Assembly: GCA_029098065.1 (NCBI GenBank)
Contig: JAQXNP010000077.1
Location: 1 to 17,408, forward strand
Direction of reading: 5' to 3'
Source: Clostridiales bacterium
GTDB lineage: Bacteria > Bacillota > Clostridia > Oscillospirales > Oscillospiraceae
DNA length: 17,408 nt
Below the pieces are notes generated by a model, which was not told the origin of the DNA, did no database searches, and saw only the letters and a list, made by a program, of their open reading frames with translations. This document shows, in pieces, positions 1 through 6,704 of the stretch. The translations under genes were made by a program, and so were the position numbers. How positions within the stretch are numbered: position 1 is the stretch's first letter; every line of letters begins with the position of its first letter.

Positions 1-396
1 ACCTAAAAATCTGACCTTTCATAGCGACAGAGGAAAGCAGTACACATCGGGTGCGTTCATACAACTGCTTCAGGCCAATGGTGTCAAGCAATCCTTTTCC
101 GCTACCAGCCATCCTCATGACAATGCCGTAGCAGAAACTTTCTTCGGCACGTTCAAAAAAGAAGAGGCATACCGCAGAGAGTACACCTCAGAGCAAAGCT
201 TCCGCAAAAGCGTGGAGCAGTATATTCAGTTTTACAATGAGGTCCGACCGCATCAAACTTTGAAATACCAGACACCACAGGCGTTTGAGGACAAGCATTA
301 TGCCAAGTTTATCGAAAACCGGTGTTCAAATGACGTCATGGAGTAGAAATAATACTTTTGCGTTTTCTGGAGTTTTGAAATATCCGTCCCAAAACA
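1..396 (+). mobile_element. Right end of an IS3-family insertion sequence (partial)
   Basis: The window opens inside an IS3-family element; only its 3' part is present. The transposase C-terminus ends at 346. The proposed outer end at 396 is an inference: read from the minus strand, the sequence starting there is TGTTTTGGGACGGATATTTC, and IS3-family elements begin with TG and end with CA. The left end and the target-site duplication lie outside the window, so the exact boundary cannot be confirmed. The element sits just beyond the terminator of the tRNA-Ala gene. Confidence 0.5.
2..346 (+). CDS. IS3-family transposase (OrfB, integrase core), 3' part
   Basis: This is the C-terminal 114 residues of an IS3-type DDE transposase, open at the left edge and ending with TAG. 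The visible part holds the second catalytic aspartate in the motif HSDRGKQYTS and the catalytic glutamate in DNAVAETFFGTFKKE. Exactly 35 residues separate them, the DD(35)E signature of this family. The tail contains the usual IS3 ending YIQFYNEVRPHQTLKYQTP. The enzyme would cut and join the IS ends during transposition. The first catalytic aspartate and any OrfA lie outside the window, so it is unknown whether the copy is complete or active. Base composition is clearly more A/T-rich than the housekeeping genes to the right, which fits an acquired element. Confidence 0.93.
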   Translation, partial: PKNLTFHSDRGKQYTSGAFIQLLQANGVKQSFSATSHPHDNAVAETFFGTFKKEEAYRREYTSEQSFRKSVEQYIQFYNEVRPHQTLKYQTPQAFEDKHYAKFIENRCSNDVME

Positions 397-431
397 CGAA
401 ATCGGAAAAACCTAACGCTGCAAGGCTTTCT

Positions 432-475
432 GAAAAGAAGAAACCCGTTTTTCGAAAAAATTGTTCGAAAAACGG
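432..475 (-). terminator. Probable terminator of the tRNA-Ala gene
   Basis: A perfect inverted repeat with 12-nt arms (445-456 and 464-475, arm TTCGAAAAACGG) and a 7-nt loop lies 12 nt beyond the tRNA 3' end. Reading on the minus strand the second arm is followed by a T-rich tail (GTTTCTTCTTTTC), while the plus-strand side has no T run. That orientation fits termination of the minus-strand tRNA transcript. Confidence 0.6.
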
Positions 476-487
476 ACTTCATTCATA

Positions 488-563
488 TGGTGGACCCGAA
501 GGGATTCGAACCCTCGACCTCTCGGATGCGAACCGAACGCTCTCCCAACTGAGCTACGGGCCC
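488..563 (-). tRNA. tRNA-Ala (anticodon CGC)
   Basis: The minus strand folds as a complete 76-nt tRNA. The acceptor arm GGGCCCG pairs with CGGGTCC, the D arm is GCTC/GAGC, and the anticodon arm TTCGG/CCGAG carries loop TTCGCAT. The T arm has the TTCGAA loop, and the 3' CCA is encoded (plus-strand positions 488-490). The anticodon CGC, at plus-strand positions 528-530, reads GCG alanine codons. The acceptor stem has the G3-U70 wobble pair that is the main identity element for alanyl-tRNA synthetase, plus an A discriminator, so sequence and anticodon agree. GCG codons should be common in this G/C-rich genome. The gene is transcribed leftward, away from the SRP RNA gene. Confidence 0.95.
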
Positions 564-693
564 ATATTCAAATGGATGGATGGAAAAGAAAGTCGCAATT
601 TTTACCATTTTCCAGATACGGACGCTGCGTTTCGCGGCGTATTGTGGGAAGAATTCCGCCCGCACTGTATCCCGGTAGAATCGGGACTTTGAT

Positions 694-722
694 ATTATAG
701 CAACTTCCGGCCGCACTGTAAA
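694..722 (-). promoter_or_regulatory. Promoter for tRNA-Ala
   Basis: On the minus strand a -35 box TTTACA (717-722) and a perfect -10 box TATAAT (694-699) are separated by 17 nt. Transcription would start near 687, giving a leader of about 124 nt before the tRNA, which would be removed by tRNA processing. A short repeat (TCCCG/CGGGA, 670-686) lies at the predicted start. Confidence 0.7.
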
Positions 723-750
723 GAGTTTTTTAAAAATATTTGTTTCCCCG

Positions 751-779
751 TTGATAATTTCAGAAAAATGTTGTATGAT
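751..779 (+). promoter_or_regulatory. Promoter for SRP RNA
   Basis: The -35 box TTGATA (751-756) and the -10 box TATGAT (774-779) have an exact 17-nt spacer, predicting a start near 786. It faces away from the tRNA-Ala promoter; the two -35 boxes are separated by 28 bp. Confidence 0.75.
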
Positions 780-813
780 ACATTGTAACTCAGCCTGCCT
801 GGGTCCGGAAAAC

Positions 814-1112
814 TCCGGCCTGAGGCAAGGCCGCGCTAATCGGGGAGATAGCGGTGCCCTGTACCTGCAATCCGCTACAGCGGGGATGAATCCCGGCCCC
901 CGGAAGCGTTCTGTGCCGTCTGACCCTGGTAAGCAGCGATGATGGATCGGTCCCACGCAACGGACACCCGTGAACCGTGTCAGGCGGGGAACCGAGCAGC
1001 ACTAAGCGGATCCGTCCGTGTGCCGTGGGGGTCCCGCTCCTGAGCCGGCTGCCGGGGTAACGGGCATAGCGCGTCTTTCAAAGGCCGGTGCGCGGTCTTG
1101 CCGCAGGCCGGA
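814..1112 (+). ncRNA. ffs: Signal recognition particle RNA, large (Bacillus-type) form
   Basis: This is the RNA scaffold of the signal recognition particle, which binds Ffh and targets nascent membrane and secreted proteins. The Alu domain is recognisable (GGTGCCCTGTACCTGCAATC, about 852-872), almost identical to Bacillus scRNA. The S domain carries the Ffh-binding hairpin around 981-999, with CAGG, a CGG/CCG stem closed by a GGAA tetraloop (988-991), and AGCAG. The ends close in a terminal helix: 814-836 pairs with 1090-1112 over 23 positions with one mismatch. That helix sets the boundaries given here. In Bacillus a longer precursor is trimmed by RNase III, so the mature ends may lie a few bases inside. 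A strong promoter lies upstream and a terminator starts at 1117. SRP RNA directly before dnaX is a conserved Firmicute gene order. Confidence 0.93.
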
Positions 1113-1116
1113 ATCG

Positions 1117-1155
1117 GGAAGAAGGGCCCAGCGCCTTTCTTCCTTTTCCATTTTT
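1117..1155 (+). terminator. Terminator of the SRP RNA gene
   Basis: GGAAGAAGGGC and GCGCCTTTCTTCC form a stem with a small bulge (1117-1143), followed by a T-rich tail TTTTCCATTTTT ending at 1155. It lies just after the SRP RNA terminal helix and before the dnaX ribosome binding site, so dnaX expression would depend on readthrough or on an internal promoter that I cannot locate. Confidence 0.6.
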
Positions 1156-1176
1156 ACAACTGTCTGGGGTGAAGAC

Positions 1177-2907
1177 ATGTACCAGGCCCTTTACCGAAAA
1201 TGGAGGCCCCGCACGTTCGATGACGTGGTGGGCCAGAGCCATATTACTGATACGCTCAAGCGGCAGGTTCAGGAGGGGCGGCTTTCCCACGCCTATCTTT
1301 TCACCGGGACCCGGGGCACGGGCAAGACTACCTGCGCCAAGATCCTGGCGCGGGCGGTGAACTGTGAACATCCGGTGAACGGGAATCCCTGCAATGCCTG
1401 CCCGTCCTGTCTGGGCATTGAGAACGGGTCCATTCTGGATGTCCTGGAATTGGATGCCGCCTCCAACAACGGGGTGGACCAGGTTCGGGCTCTCCGGGAT
1501 GAGGCCGTTTACTCCCCGGCGGCAGTCCGCAAACGCGTCTATATTGTGGATGAGGTCCATATGCTTTCCACAGCCGCCTTCAACGCCCTTCTGAAGATCC
1601 TGGAGGAACCGCCGGAGCACCTGATGTTCATCCTGGCCACGACCGAGCTCCACAAGGTCCCCGCCACCATCAAGTCGCGGTGCCAGCAGTTCGCCTTCAA
1701 GCGCATTTCTCCCACCGATATCGCCGGACGGCTCAGATATGTAGCGGGGGAGGAGAAGATTCCTCTCACCGCCGATGGGGCGGCCCTCCTGGCCCGCCTG
1801 GCTGACGGAGGGCTGCGGGATGCCCTGTCTCTGCTGGACCAGTGCGCCACGGGAGCGGAGGGCGGAGATCTGGGAGAACAGGAGATCCTGGACGCGCTGG
1901 GGCTGGCGGGAAATGTGGAGACCGCCGCTTTGATGGGAGACATTGCCGCCCATGACGCCGCCGCCGCTCTGGAGCGGCTGGACCGGCTTTACTCCGGGGG
2001 CAAGGATGTGGGGAGCCTGCTGAATGAACTCTCTTCCCTGGCCCGGGATCTGCTGATCCGAAAGACCGCGCCCAGGGGCGGGGCGGCCCTTCTGACCGGG
2101 GGATATGACGAGACCACCCTGCGGGGTCTGTCCGAGGCCCTGACTGCCCCCCGTCTGGCTCAGATCCTGGGGCGGCTCCAGGCTGTCTCCGCCGATCTGG
2201 GCCGCAGTACCAACCGGCGGGTGGACGCGGAGCTGTGCCTGATCCGCCTGTGCGATGAGACGCTGGATGACTCGCCTGCCGGACTCAGCGCCCGGCTTTC
2301 CCGATTGGAGGAGCGGCTGGCCCGGGGGATTCCTGCTGACCCATCGGTTTCGGAGGCCGGACAGGAGGGGCGGCCCCGGATCCGCCGGACGGTTCCAAAG
2401 CAGCCGTCTGCTCCTCCGGAGGACGAGATGCCCCCCTGGGATCTGGAACCTCCGCCCGAGCGGGAAGAATACAGGGAGTTTCCGGCTGACAGGGCGCCGT
2501 CCGCTCCGGTGAAGCGGAGAGAAGCGGCGAAAACGGCGCCCGCCGCCGCGCCGGTTTCTCCGTCCGGCGCTGCTCCGGCGGGAGACTTCTGGCCCGGCCT
2601 GGCGGCGTCGCTGAAGGGCAGAGTGCCCCAGTCGGAGTACCCCTATCTGTCCAATCCCGCAATGGTGCAGGGGACCATTGATGGTCACGTGCTCACCCTG
2701 TGGGCGCAGAATGATTTTGTCAAAAAGATGATTTCGAAGCCAAAGACCCTGGCGGCAGTGGAGGAGGCCGCCAGGGTGCTGCCCGGCGGTCCGTACCGGG
2801 CGGCGGTCACGGTGGGAACCCCTCCGGCATCCGCCCCGGCCCACGACCGGCTGGATGACTTGCTGGCCCTGGGGCGGCAGTTCGGCGGTATCATTACCGA
2901 GGAGTAA
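1177..2907 (+). CDS. dnaX: DNA polymerase III subunit gamma/tau (clamp loader ATPase)
   Basis: The 576-residue protein is the ATPase of the clamp loader that puts the sliding clamp on DNA at replication forks. The AAA+ domain starts with MYQALYRKWRPRTFDDVVGQ. It has Walker A GTRGTGKT (44-51), a zinc-binding cysteine set (C63, C72, C75, C78), Walker B VDEVHML (124-130), and the SRC motif with its arginine finger (167-169). Domain III follows, then a proline/alanine-rich linker and a C-terminal domain. The start at 1177 is chosen because homologues begin at MYQALYRKW and GGGGTG (1166-1171) is a well-spaced ribosome binding site; the frame is open further upstream only because it runs through the SRP RNA. 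There is no clear A-AAA-AAG slippage site, so a separate frameshifted gamma form is not supported. The gene is followed 13 nt later by ybaB. Confidence 0.97.
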   Translation: MYQALYRKWRPRTFDDVVGQSHITDTLKRQVQEGRLSHAYLFTGTRGTGKTTCAKILARAVNCEHPVNGNPCNACPSCLGIENGSILDVLELDAASNNGVDQVRALRDEAVYSPAAVRKRVYIVDEVHMLSTAAFNALLKILEEPPEHLMFILATTELHKVPATIKSRCQQFAFKRISPTDIAGRLRYVAGEEKIPLTADGAALLARLADGGLRDALSLLDQCATGAEGGDLGEQEILDALGLAGNVETAALMGDIAAHDAAAALERLDRLYSGGKDVGSLLNELSSLARDLLIRKTAPRGGAALLTGGYDETTLRGLSEALTAPRLAQILGRLQAVSADLGRSTNRRVDAELCLIRLCDETLDDSPAGLSARLSRLEERLARGIPADPSVSEAGQEGRPRIRRTVPKQPSAPPEDEMPPWDLEPPPEREEYREFPADRAPSAPVKRREAAKTAPAAAPVSPSGAAPAGDFWPGLAASLKGRVPQSEYPYLSNPAMVQGTIDGHVLTLWAQNDFVKKMISKPKTLAAVEEAARVLPGGPYRAAVTVGTPPASAPAHDRLDDLLALGRQFGGIITEE

Positions 2908-2920
2908 AGGAGAGAGTGTA

Positions 2921-3268
2921 ATGGCGAAAGGTTACAACAGCCGCGGCGGCTTCGGCATGGGCGGCGGAATGAACATGAACATGATGAAACAGGTTCAGAA
3001 GATGCAGCAGGATATGGCCAGGATGCAGGAAGAACTGGCCAACAAGACCTATACCGCGGCGGCGGGCGGCGGAGTGGTCTCCGCCGAGGTCAACGGACAC
3101 CGGGAGCTGGTTTCGGTAACCATTGATCCCGAGGCGGTGGATCCCGATGACGTGGAAATGCTTCAGGATCTGGTGGTGGCGGCGGTGAACGAGGCCCTGC
3201 GCGCCGCCGAGAGCGATGCGGCCAATTCCATGAAGAGCATTACCGGCGGCCTGGGACTGGGCCTGTAA
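2921..3268 (+). CDS. ybaB: YbaB/EbfC family nucleoid-associated protein
   Basis: The 115-residue protein belongs to the YbaB/EbfC family, small dimeric DNA-binding proteins found next to dnaX in most bacteria. The N-terminus is a glycine- and methionine-rich tail of about 20 residues. A predicted long helix follows (MKQVQKMQQDMARMQEELAN), then the family's central strands (GGVVSAEVNGHRELVSVTID) and a C-terminal helix (VEMLQDLVVAAVNEALRAA). Length matches the family norm of about 100-115. A good ribosome binding site (AAAGGAGAG) overlaps the end of dnaX, so the two are almost certainly co-transcribed. Its precise role in Firmicutes is not settled. In Bacillus the next gene is recR; here it is a DUF362 protein. 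Confidence 0.93.
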   Translation: MAKGYNSRGGFGMGGGMNMNMMKQVQKMQQDMARMQEELANKTYTAAAGGGVVSAEVNGHRELVSVTIDPEAVDPDDVEMLQDLVVAAVNEALRAAESDAANSMKSITGGLGLGL

Positions 3269-3324
3269 TACCGGTGCGGACCGTTCCGGCGGATCAAGAT
3301 CAGAAGAAAAAGGAGTCAAATGAC

Positions 3325-4449
3325 ATGCCCGCATCCAATGTTTACTTTACGGATTTCCACTGCCCCGTGGGCACCAGCCAGCTGGTGAAGCTCCGCCGCC
3401 TGATGGAGAAGGCCGGAGCGGGGGAGATCGATTTCGAACGCAAGCTGGTCTGCATCAAGATGCACTTCGGCGAGCCGGGGAATCTGAACTTTCTGAGACC
3501 CAATTATGCGAAAACGGTGGCCGATTTTGTGAAAGAGCGGGGAGGAGTGCCCTTCCTGTGCGACTGCAACACCCTGTACGCCGGCCGGCGGAAAAACGCG
3601 CGGGAGCATCTGGACGCCGCCTATGAAAACGGCTTTTCGCCGCTGTCTACCGGCTGTCAGATCCTCATCGGAGACGGACTCCGGGGTCTGGACGATGTGG
3701 AAGTTCCCGTATCCGGCGGGGAGTACATCAAAACGGCCAAGATCGGCCGGGCGGTGATGGACGCCGATGTCTTCATCTCTCTGACCCACTTCAAGGGGCA
3801 TGAGCAGGCGGGAATTGGCGGAGCGATCAAGAACATCGGCATGGGCTGTGGGTCCCGGCGGGGGAAGATGGAGCAGCACAACTCGGGCAAACCCCGGGTC
3901 AGCACCCGCCGCTGCAAGGCCTGTAAGGCCTGTGCCAGGCACTGCGGCCAGGACGCCATTTCCTATGGGGAGAACGGACAGGCGGTCATTGACCATGACA
4001 AGTGCGTGGGCTGCGGCCGGTGCATCGGGGTCTGCAACTTCGACGCCATCAGCAACCCCAGCTGGGACACCGTCCAGATGCTCAACTGCAAGATGGCGGA
4101 GTACGCCAAAGCGGTAGTGGACGGGCGGCCCTGTTTCCATATCAGCCTGGTGCGGGACATCTCCCCCAACTGTGACTGCCATGGGGAAAACGATGTGCCG
4201 ATCCTGCCCGACGTGGGTATGTTTGCCTCCTTTGATCCGGTGGCTCTGGATCAGGCCTGCACAGACGCCTGCCTGAAGCAGGCCCCTCTGCCCGGCGGCC
4301 AGCTGGCCCGGCGGATGATGACGGAGGGATTCATCGATCACCGCGACCACTTCATGAACACCACCGAGGGCTCCGAGTGGCGCAGCTGCCTGGAACACGC
4401 GGAGAAGATCGGCCTGGGCAGCCGGGAGTACGAGCTGGTAGAGGTGTGA
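3325..4449 (+). CDS. DUF362 domain protein with two [4Fe-4S] ferredoxin clusters
   Basis: The 374-residue protein has a DUF362 domain (roughly 1-190 and again 260-350) interrupted by a bacterial-type ferredoxin insert. The insert has two classic CxxCxxCxxxC motifs: C197, C200, C203, C207 and C227, C230, C233, C237, so two [4Fe-4S] clusters are expected. Motifs typical of the family include KMHFGEPGN near the N-terminus, [25 protein letters not shown] before the clusters (split here: HFKGHEQAG, then [10 protein letters not shown]) and [11 protein letters not shown] near the end. No signal peptide or membrane segment is seen, so it should be cytoplasmic. The start at 3325 has AAGGAG (3310-3315) nine bases upstream. 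Its biochemical role is unknown; an electron-transfer or redox-maturation function is inferred from the clusters only. It probably belongs to the dnaX-ybaB transcript (56-nt gap). Confidence 0.9.
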   Translation: MPASNVYFTDFHCPVGTSQLVKLRRLMEKAGAGEIDFERKLVCIKMHFGEPGNLNFLRPNYAKTVADFVKERGGVPFLCDCNTLYAGRRKNAREHLDAAYENGFSPLSTGCQILIGDGLRGLDDVEVPVSGGEYIKTAKIGRAVMDADVFISLTHFKGHEQAGIGGAIKNIGMGCGSRRGKMEQHNSGKPRVSTRRCKACKACARHCGQDAISYGENGQAVIDHDKCVGCGRCIGVCNFDAISNPSWDTVQMLNCKMAEYAKAVVDGRPCFHISLVRDISPNCDCHGENDVPILPDVGMFASFDPVALDQACTDACLKQAPLPGGQLARRMMTEGFIDHRDHFMNTTEGSEWRSCLEHAEKIGLGSREYELVEV

Positions 4450-4520
4450 GCGCAGGAGCGGCTCTGCCCGGCGGTGTGGAAGAACGTATTTTTGATGGAT
4501 TGAGGAAAGGAAGAGAGCAT

Positions 4521-5186
4521 ATGGAACTCCGTGAGATCCTGTCTCACTGCGACCACACTCTGCTGAAACAGGAGAGCACCTGGGAGCAGATCAAAGAGAT
4601 CTGCGATGACGGATTAAACTATAACTGCGCCAGTATCTGCATTCCGGCGAGCTATGTAAAGCGTGCCGCCGAATATGTGGGGGACAGCCTGAAAATCTGT
4701 ACGGTGATCGGTTTCCCGAACGGTTATTCCACGACAAACGTCAAGGTTTTTGAGACGGAGGACGCCATCCGCAACGGCGCCGATGAGATCGATATGGTCA
4801 TCAATATCGGTTGGGTCAAGGACCGGCGCTGGGACGATGTGCTCAATGAGATCAAGGCGGTAAAGGCCTCCTGCCAGGGCCGCATTCTCAAGGTCATTGT
4901 GGAGGCCTGCCTGCTGACGGAGGATGAGAAGATCAGGATGTGTGAGATCGTCACCGCCGCCGGCGCGGATTATATCAAAACCTCCACCGGCTTTTCCACC
5001 GGCGGAGCCACCCGGGAGGATGTGGCGCTCTTCAGGAAACACATCGGCCCTGATGTGAAGATCAAAGCGGCGGGCGGAATCGCCACCCTCCAGGACGCGG
5101 AGGACTTTCTAGCCCTGGGCGCCGACCGGCTGGGGACTTCCCGCCTGGTGAAGCTGGCCAAGGGCCAGCAGGGCGAGGGCTATTAA
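4521..5186 (+). CDS. deoC: Deoxyribose-phosphate aldolase
   Basis: The 221-residue enzyme cleaves 2-deoxy-D-ribose 5-phosphate to glyceraldehyde 3-phosphate and acetaldehyde, the last step of deoxynucleoside breakdown. Catalytic residues match the DeoC family: D91 in [11 protein letters not shown], the Schiff-base lysine K153 in DYIKTSTGF, and the proton-relay lysine K182 in KIKAAGGI. Length is typical (about 220). The start at 4521 is set by a purine-rich ribosome binding site (GAGGAAAGGAAG, 4502-4513) and by the family N-terminus; the frame is open upstream into the DUF362 gene but without family similarity. A 71-nt gap separates it from DUF362 and no promoter is visible there. A strong terminator follows. 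The next gene encodes a nucleoside-binding lipoprotein, which fits nucleoside salvage. Confidence 0.96.
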   Translation: MELREILSHCDHTLLKQESTWEQIKEICDDGLNYNCASICIPASYVKRAAEYVGDSLKICTVIGFPNGYSTTNVKVFETEDAIRNGADEIDMVINIGWVKDRRWDDVLNEIKAVKASCQGRILKVIVEACLLTEDEKIRMCEIVTAAGADYIKTSTGFSTGGATREDVALFRKHIGPDVKIKAAGGIATLQDAEDFLALGADRLGTSRLVKLAKGQQGEGY

Positions 5187-5201
5187 ACCGGATACAGATG
5201 A

Positions 5202-5232
5202 AGCGGGCGGGGAAAATCCCGTCCGCTTTTTT
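5202..5232 (+). terminator. Terminator after deoC
   Basis: A 10-bp stem AGCGGGCGGG / CCCGTCCGCT with one G-U pair and a 6-nt loop (GAAAAT) is followed directly by six T residues (5227-5232). This is a textbook rho-independent terminator ending the dnaX-ybaB-DUF362-deoC stretch. Confidence 0.9.
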
Positions 5233-5296
5233 GACGGAAACAGGAGCCACGGATTGGGTATTTTTATAGTTTTTTCTCGGAAGAGGAAAAAAGTGA

Positions 5297-5325
5297 TTGC
5301 TCTTTTCAGAGAGGGACGGTATAAT
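5297..5325 (+). promoter_or_regulatory. Promoter for the BMP-family lipoprotein
   Basis: A perfect -10 TATAAT (5320-5325) lies 17 nt after a partial -35 TTGCTC (5297-5302). Predicted start is near 5332, leaving a leader of about 65 nt. An A/T-rich imperfect inverted repeat (TTTTTTCTC 5270-5278, GAGGAAAAAA 5283-5292) ends five bases before the -35 box and could be a regulator or UP-type element. Confidence 0.7.
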
Positions 5326-5397
5326 AAAGTCATGCCAGTCCGGGAAGATACAGGCGATCAGGTCTTTGTCACCCGGACATTGATATGAAAGGAAGGT

Positions 5398-6567
5398 ATG
5401 ACTGAAATGAAGAAGTCCAGCAAGCTCCTTGCACTGCTCCTCTCCGGTGCCATGGTCTTTGGCCTGGCCGCCTGCGGCGGCGGAGATTCCACTGCCAGCG
5501 AGGCTCCCACCGAAAGCGCGGCCGTGGAGAGCGCCGCCCCTGAGGAGAGCGCCGCCGCCGGCCTGACCGCCGACCCCGCCGCCAAGATCGCCATGATCAC
5601 CGATAAGGGCGACATCAACGACAAATCCTTCAACCAGGGGACCTGGGAGGGAATCCAGGCCTGGTGCGCCGAAAACGGCAAGGAGTGCCAGTACTACAAG
5701 CCTGTGGAGGCCACCACTGACGCTTACACCGCTATGATCGAGCAGGCCATCGGCGATGGCTACAAAGTCATCGTTACCCCCGGCTTCCTGTTTGAGGAGC
5801 CCATCTACAACGTCCAGGACAAGTATCCCGACGTGGCCTTCATCCTGATCGACGGCAATCCCCACAACGCTGATTACAGCAATTACAAGACCGCTGACAA
5901 CACTGTCGGCATTCTCTTCTCCGAGGAGCAGGTGGGCTATCTGGCCGGCTACGCCGCCGTCAAGGACGGCTACACCAAGCTGGGCTTCCTGGGCGGTCAG
6001 GCCGTCCCCGCCGTGGTCCGCTACGGCTACGGCTTTGTCCAGGGCGCTGACGCCGCTGCCGCTGAGGCCGGTGAGACCGTGGACATGATGTATTATTACA
6101 CCGGCGGATTTGACGCCACTCCCGAGGCACAGGCTCTGGCCGCCAGCTGGTACAAGGCCGGTACCGAGGTCATCTTCGGCTGCGGCGGTTCCGTGGGCAA
6201 CTCCGCCATGGCCGCTGCCGAGCAGAACAACGGCAAGGTCATCGGCGTGGACGTGGACCAGTCCGGTGAGTCCGAGACCGTCATCTCCTCCGCGATGAAG
6301 GGTCTGGCCGAGGCCGTTTCCCAGATGCTGGACGCCTACTATGCCGGCGAGTTCCCCGGTGGTCAGAACCTGACCCTGGGCGCTGACAGTGAGGCCGTGA
6401 AGCTCCCCATGGAGAGCTCCAAGTGGAACACCTTCAGCCAGGATGACTATGACGCCCTGTATGCTCAGCTGGCCGATGGCTCCATCGCCCCCAAGAAGGA
6501 CGACGCCGCCGAGTCCCCCGTGGATCTGGGCTGCGCCAACGTCAACGTGACCTTCGTCGAGCAGTAA
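5398..6567 (+). CDS. BMP-family (PnrA-like) substrate-binding lipoprotein
   Basis: The 389-residue protein is an extracellular solute-binding lipoprotein of the basic membrane protein family, whose known members bind purine nucleosides for ABC import. It has a lipoprotein signal peptide (KK, hydrophobic LLALLLSGAMVFG, lipobox LAAC with C26), then an Ala/Glu/Ser-rich linker to about residue 58. The family motif is AMITDKGDINDKSFNQGTWEG (65-85, written here in part: ITDKGDINDKSFNQ). Most members read GG where this has GD. Two starts fit: 5398 (AGGA four bases upstream) and 5407 (MKKSS, AGG ten bases upstream); mature protein is the same. Codons are very uniform (GCC, CTG, AAG), suggesting high expression. 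No permease or ATPase genes lie beside it, so its transporter partner must be elsewhere. Nucleoside binding is inferred from family and from adjacent deoC. Confidence 0.92.
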   Translation: MTEMKKSSKLLALLLSGAMVFGLAACGGGDSTASEAPTESAAVESAAPEESAAAGLTADPAAKIAMITDKGDINDKSFNQGTWEGIQAWCAENGKECQYYKPVEATTDAYTAMIEQAIGDGYKVIVTPGFLFEEPIYNVQDKYPDVAFILIDGNPHNADYSNYKTADNTVGILFSEEQVGYLAGYAAVKDGYTKLGFLGGQAVPAVVRYGYGFVQGADAAAAEAGETVDMMYYYTGGFDATPEAQALAASWYKAGTEVIFGCGGSVGNSAMAAAEQNNGKVIGVDVDQSGESETVISSAMKGLAEAVSQMLDAYYAGEFPGGQNLTLGADSEAVKLPMESSKWNTFSQDDYDALYAQLADGSIAPKKDDAAESPVDLGCANVNVTFVEQ

Positions 6568-6580
6568 GGCTTACATCCCT

Positions 6581-6617
6581 GAGAGCCGCCGGGACTCCGG
6601 CGGCTCTCTTCTTTTCC
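6581..6617 (+). terminator. Terminator after the BMP lipoprotein gene
   Basis: A perfect 12-bp stem GAGAGCCGCCGG / CCGGCGGCTCTC with loop GACT is followed by TTCTTTTCC. It isolates the lipoprotein gene from addB. Confidence 0.88.
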
Positions 6618-6637
6618 GGCGGGGCGGCCCGGCCCGG

Positions 6638-6666
6638 TTCCACGCCGGCGGAATGTGTGTTATAAT
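6638..6666 (+). promoter_or_regulatory. Extended -10 promoter for the addB cluster
   Basis: A perfect TATAAT (6661-6666) is preceded by TGT, giving an extended -10 (TGTTATAAT). The -35 region 17 nt upstream (TTCCAC, 6638-6643) matches poorly, as is usual for extended -10 promoters. Predicted start is near 6673, about 32 nt before the addB start codon. Confidence 0.65.
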
Positions 6667-6704
6667 GGGCCCATCAATCCATGTGACGGAAAGGAGACAC
6701 AGCC

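Noticed and set aside
1018..1176. Extension of the dnaX frame upstream of 1177, adding 53 residues
   Set aside because: The extra stretch lies in the SRP RNA 3' part and terminator. Homologues start at MYQALYRKW, and the ribosome binding site GGGGTG fits 1177.
2710..2735. C-AAA-AAG run near the end of dnaX as a frameshift site for a gamma form
   Set aside because: It differs from the A-AAA-AAG heptamer, lies very near the C-terminus, and would not yield a gamma-sized product. No downstream stimulatory hairpin was noted.
1078..2844. Minus-strand open frame of 588 codons opposite dnaX
   Set aside because: Same antisense effect of codon bias; composition not protein-like, and dnaX on the plus strand is unmistakable.
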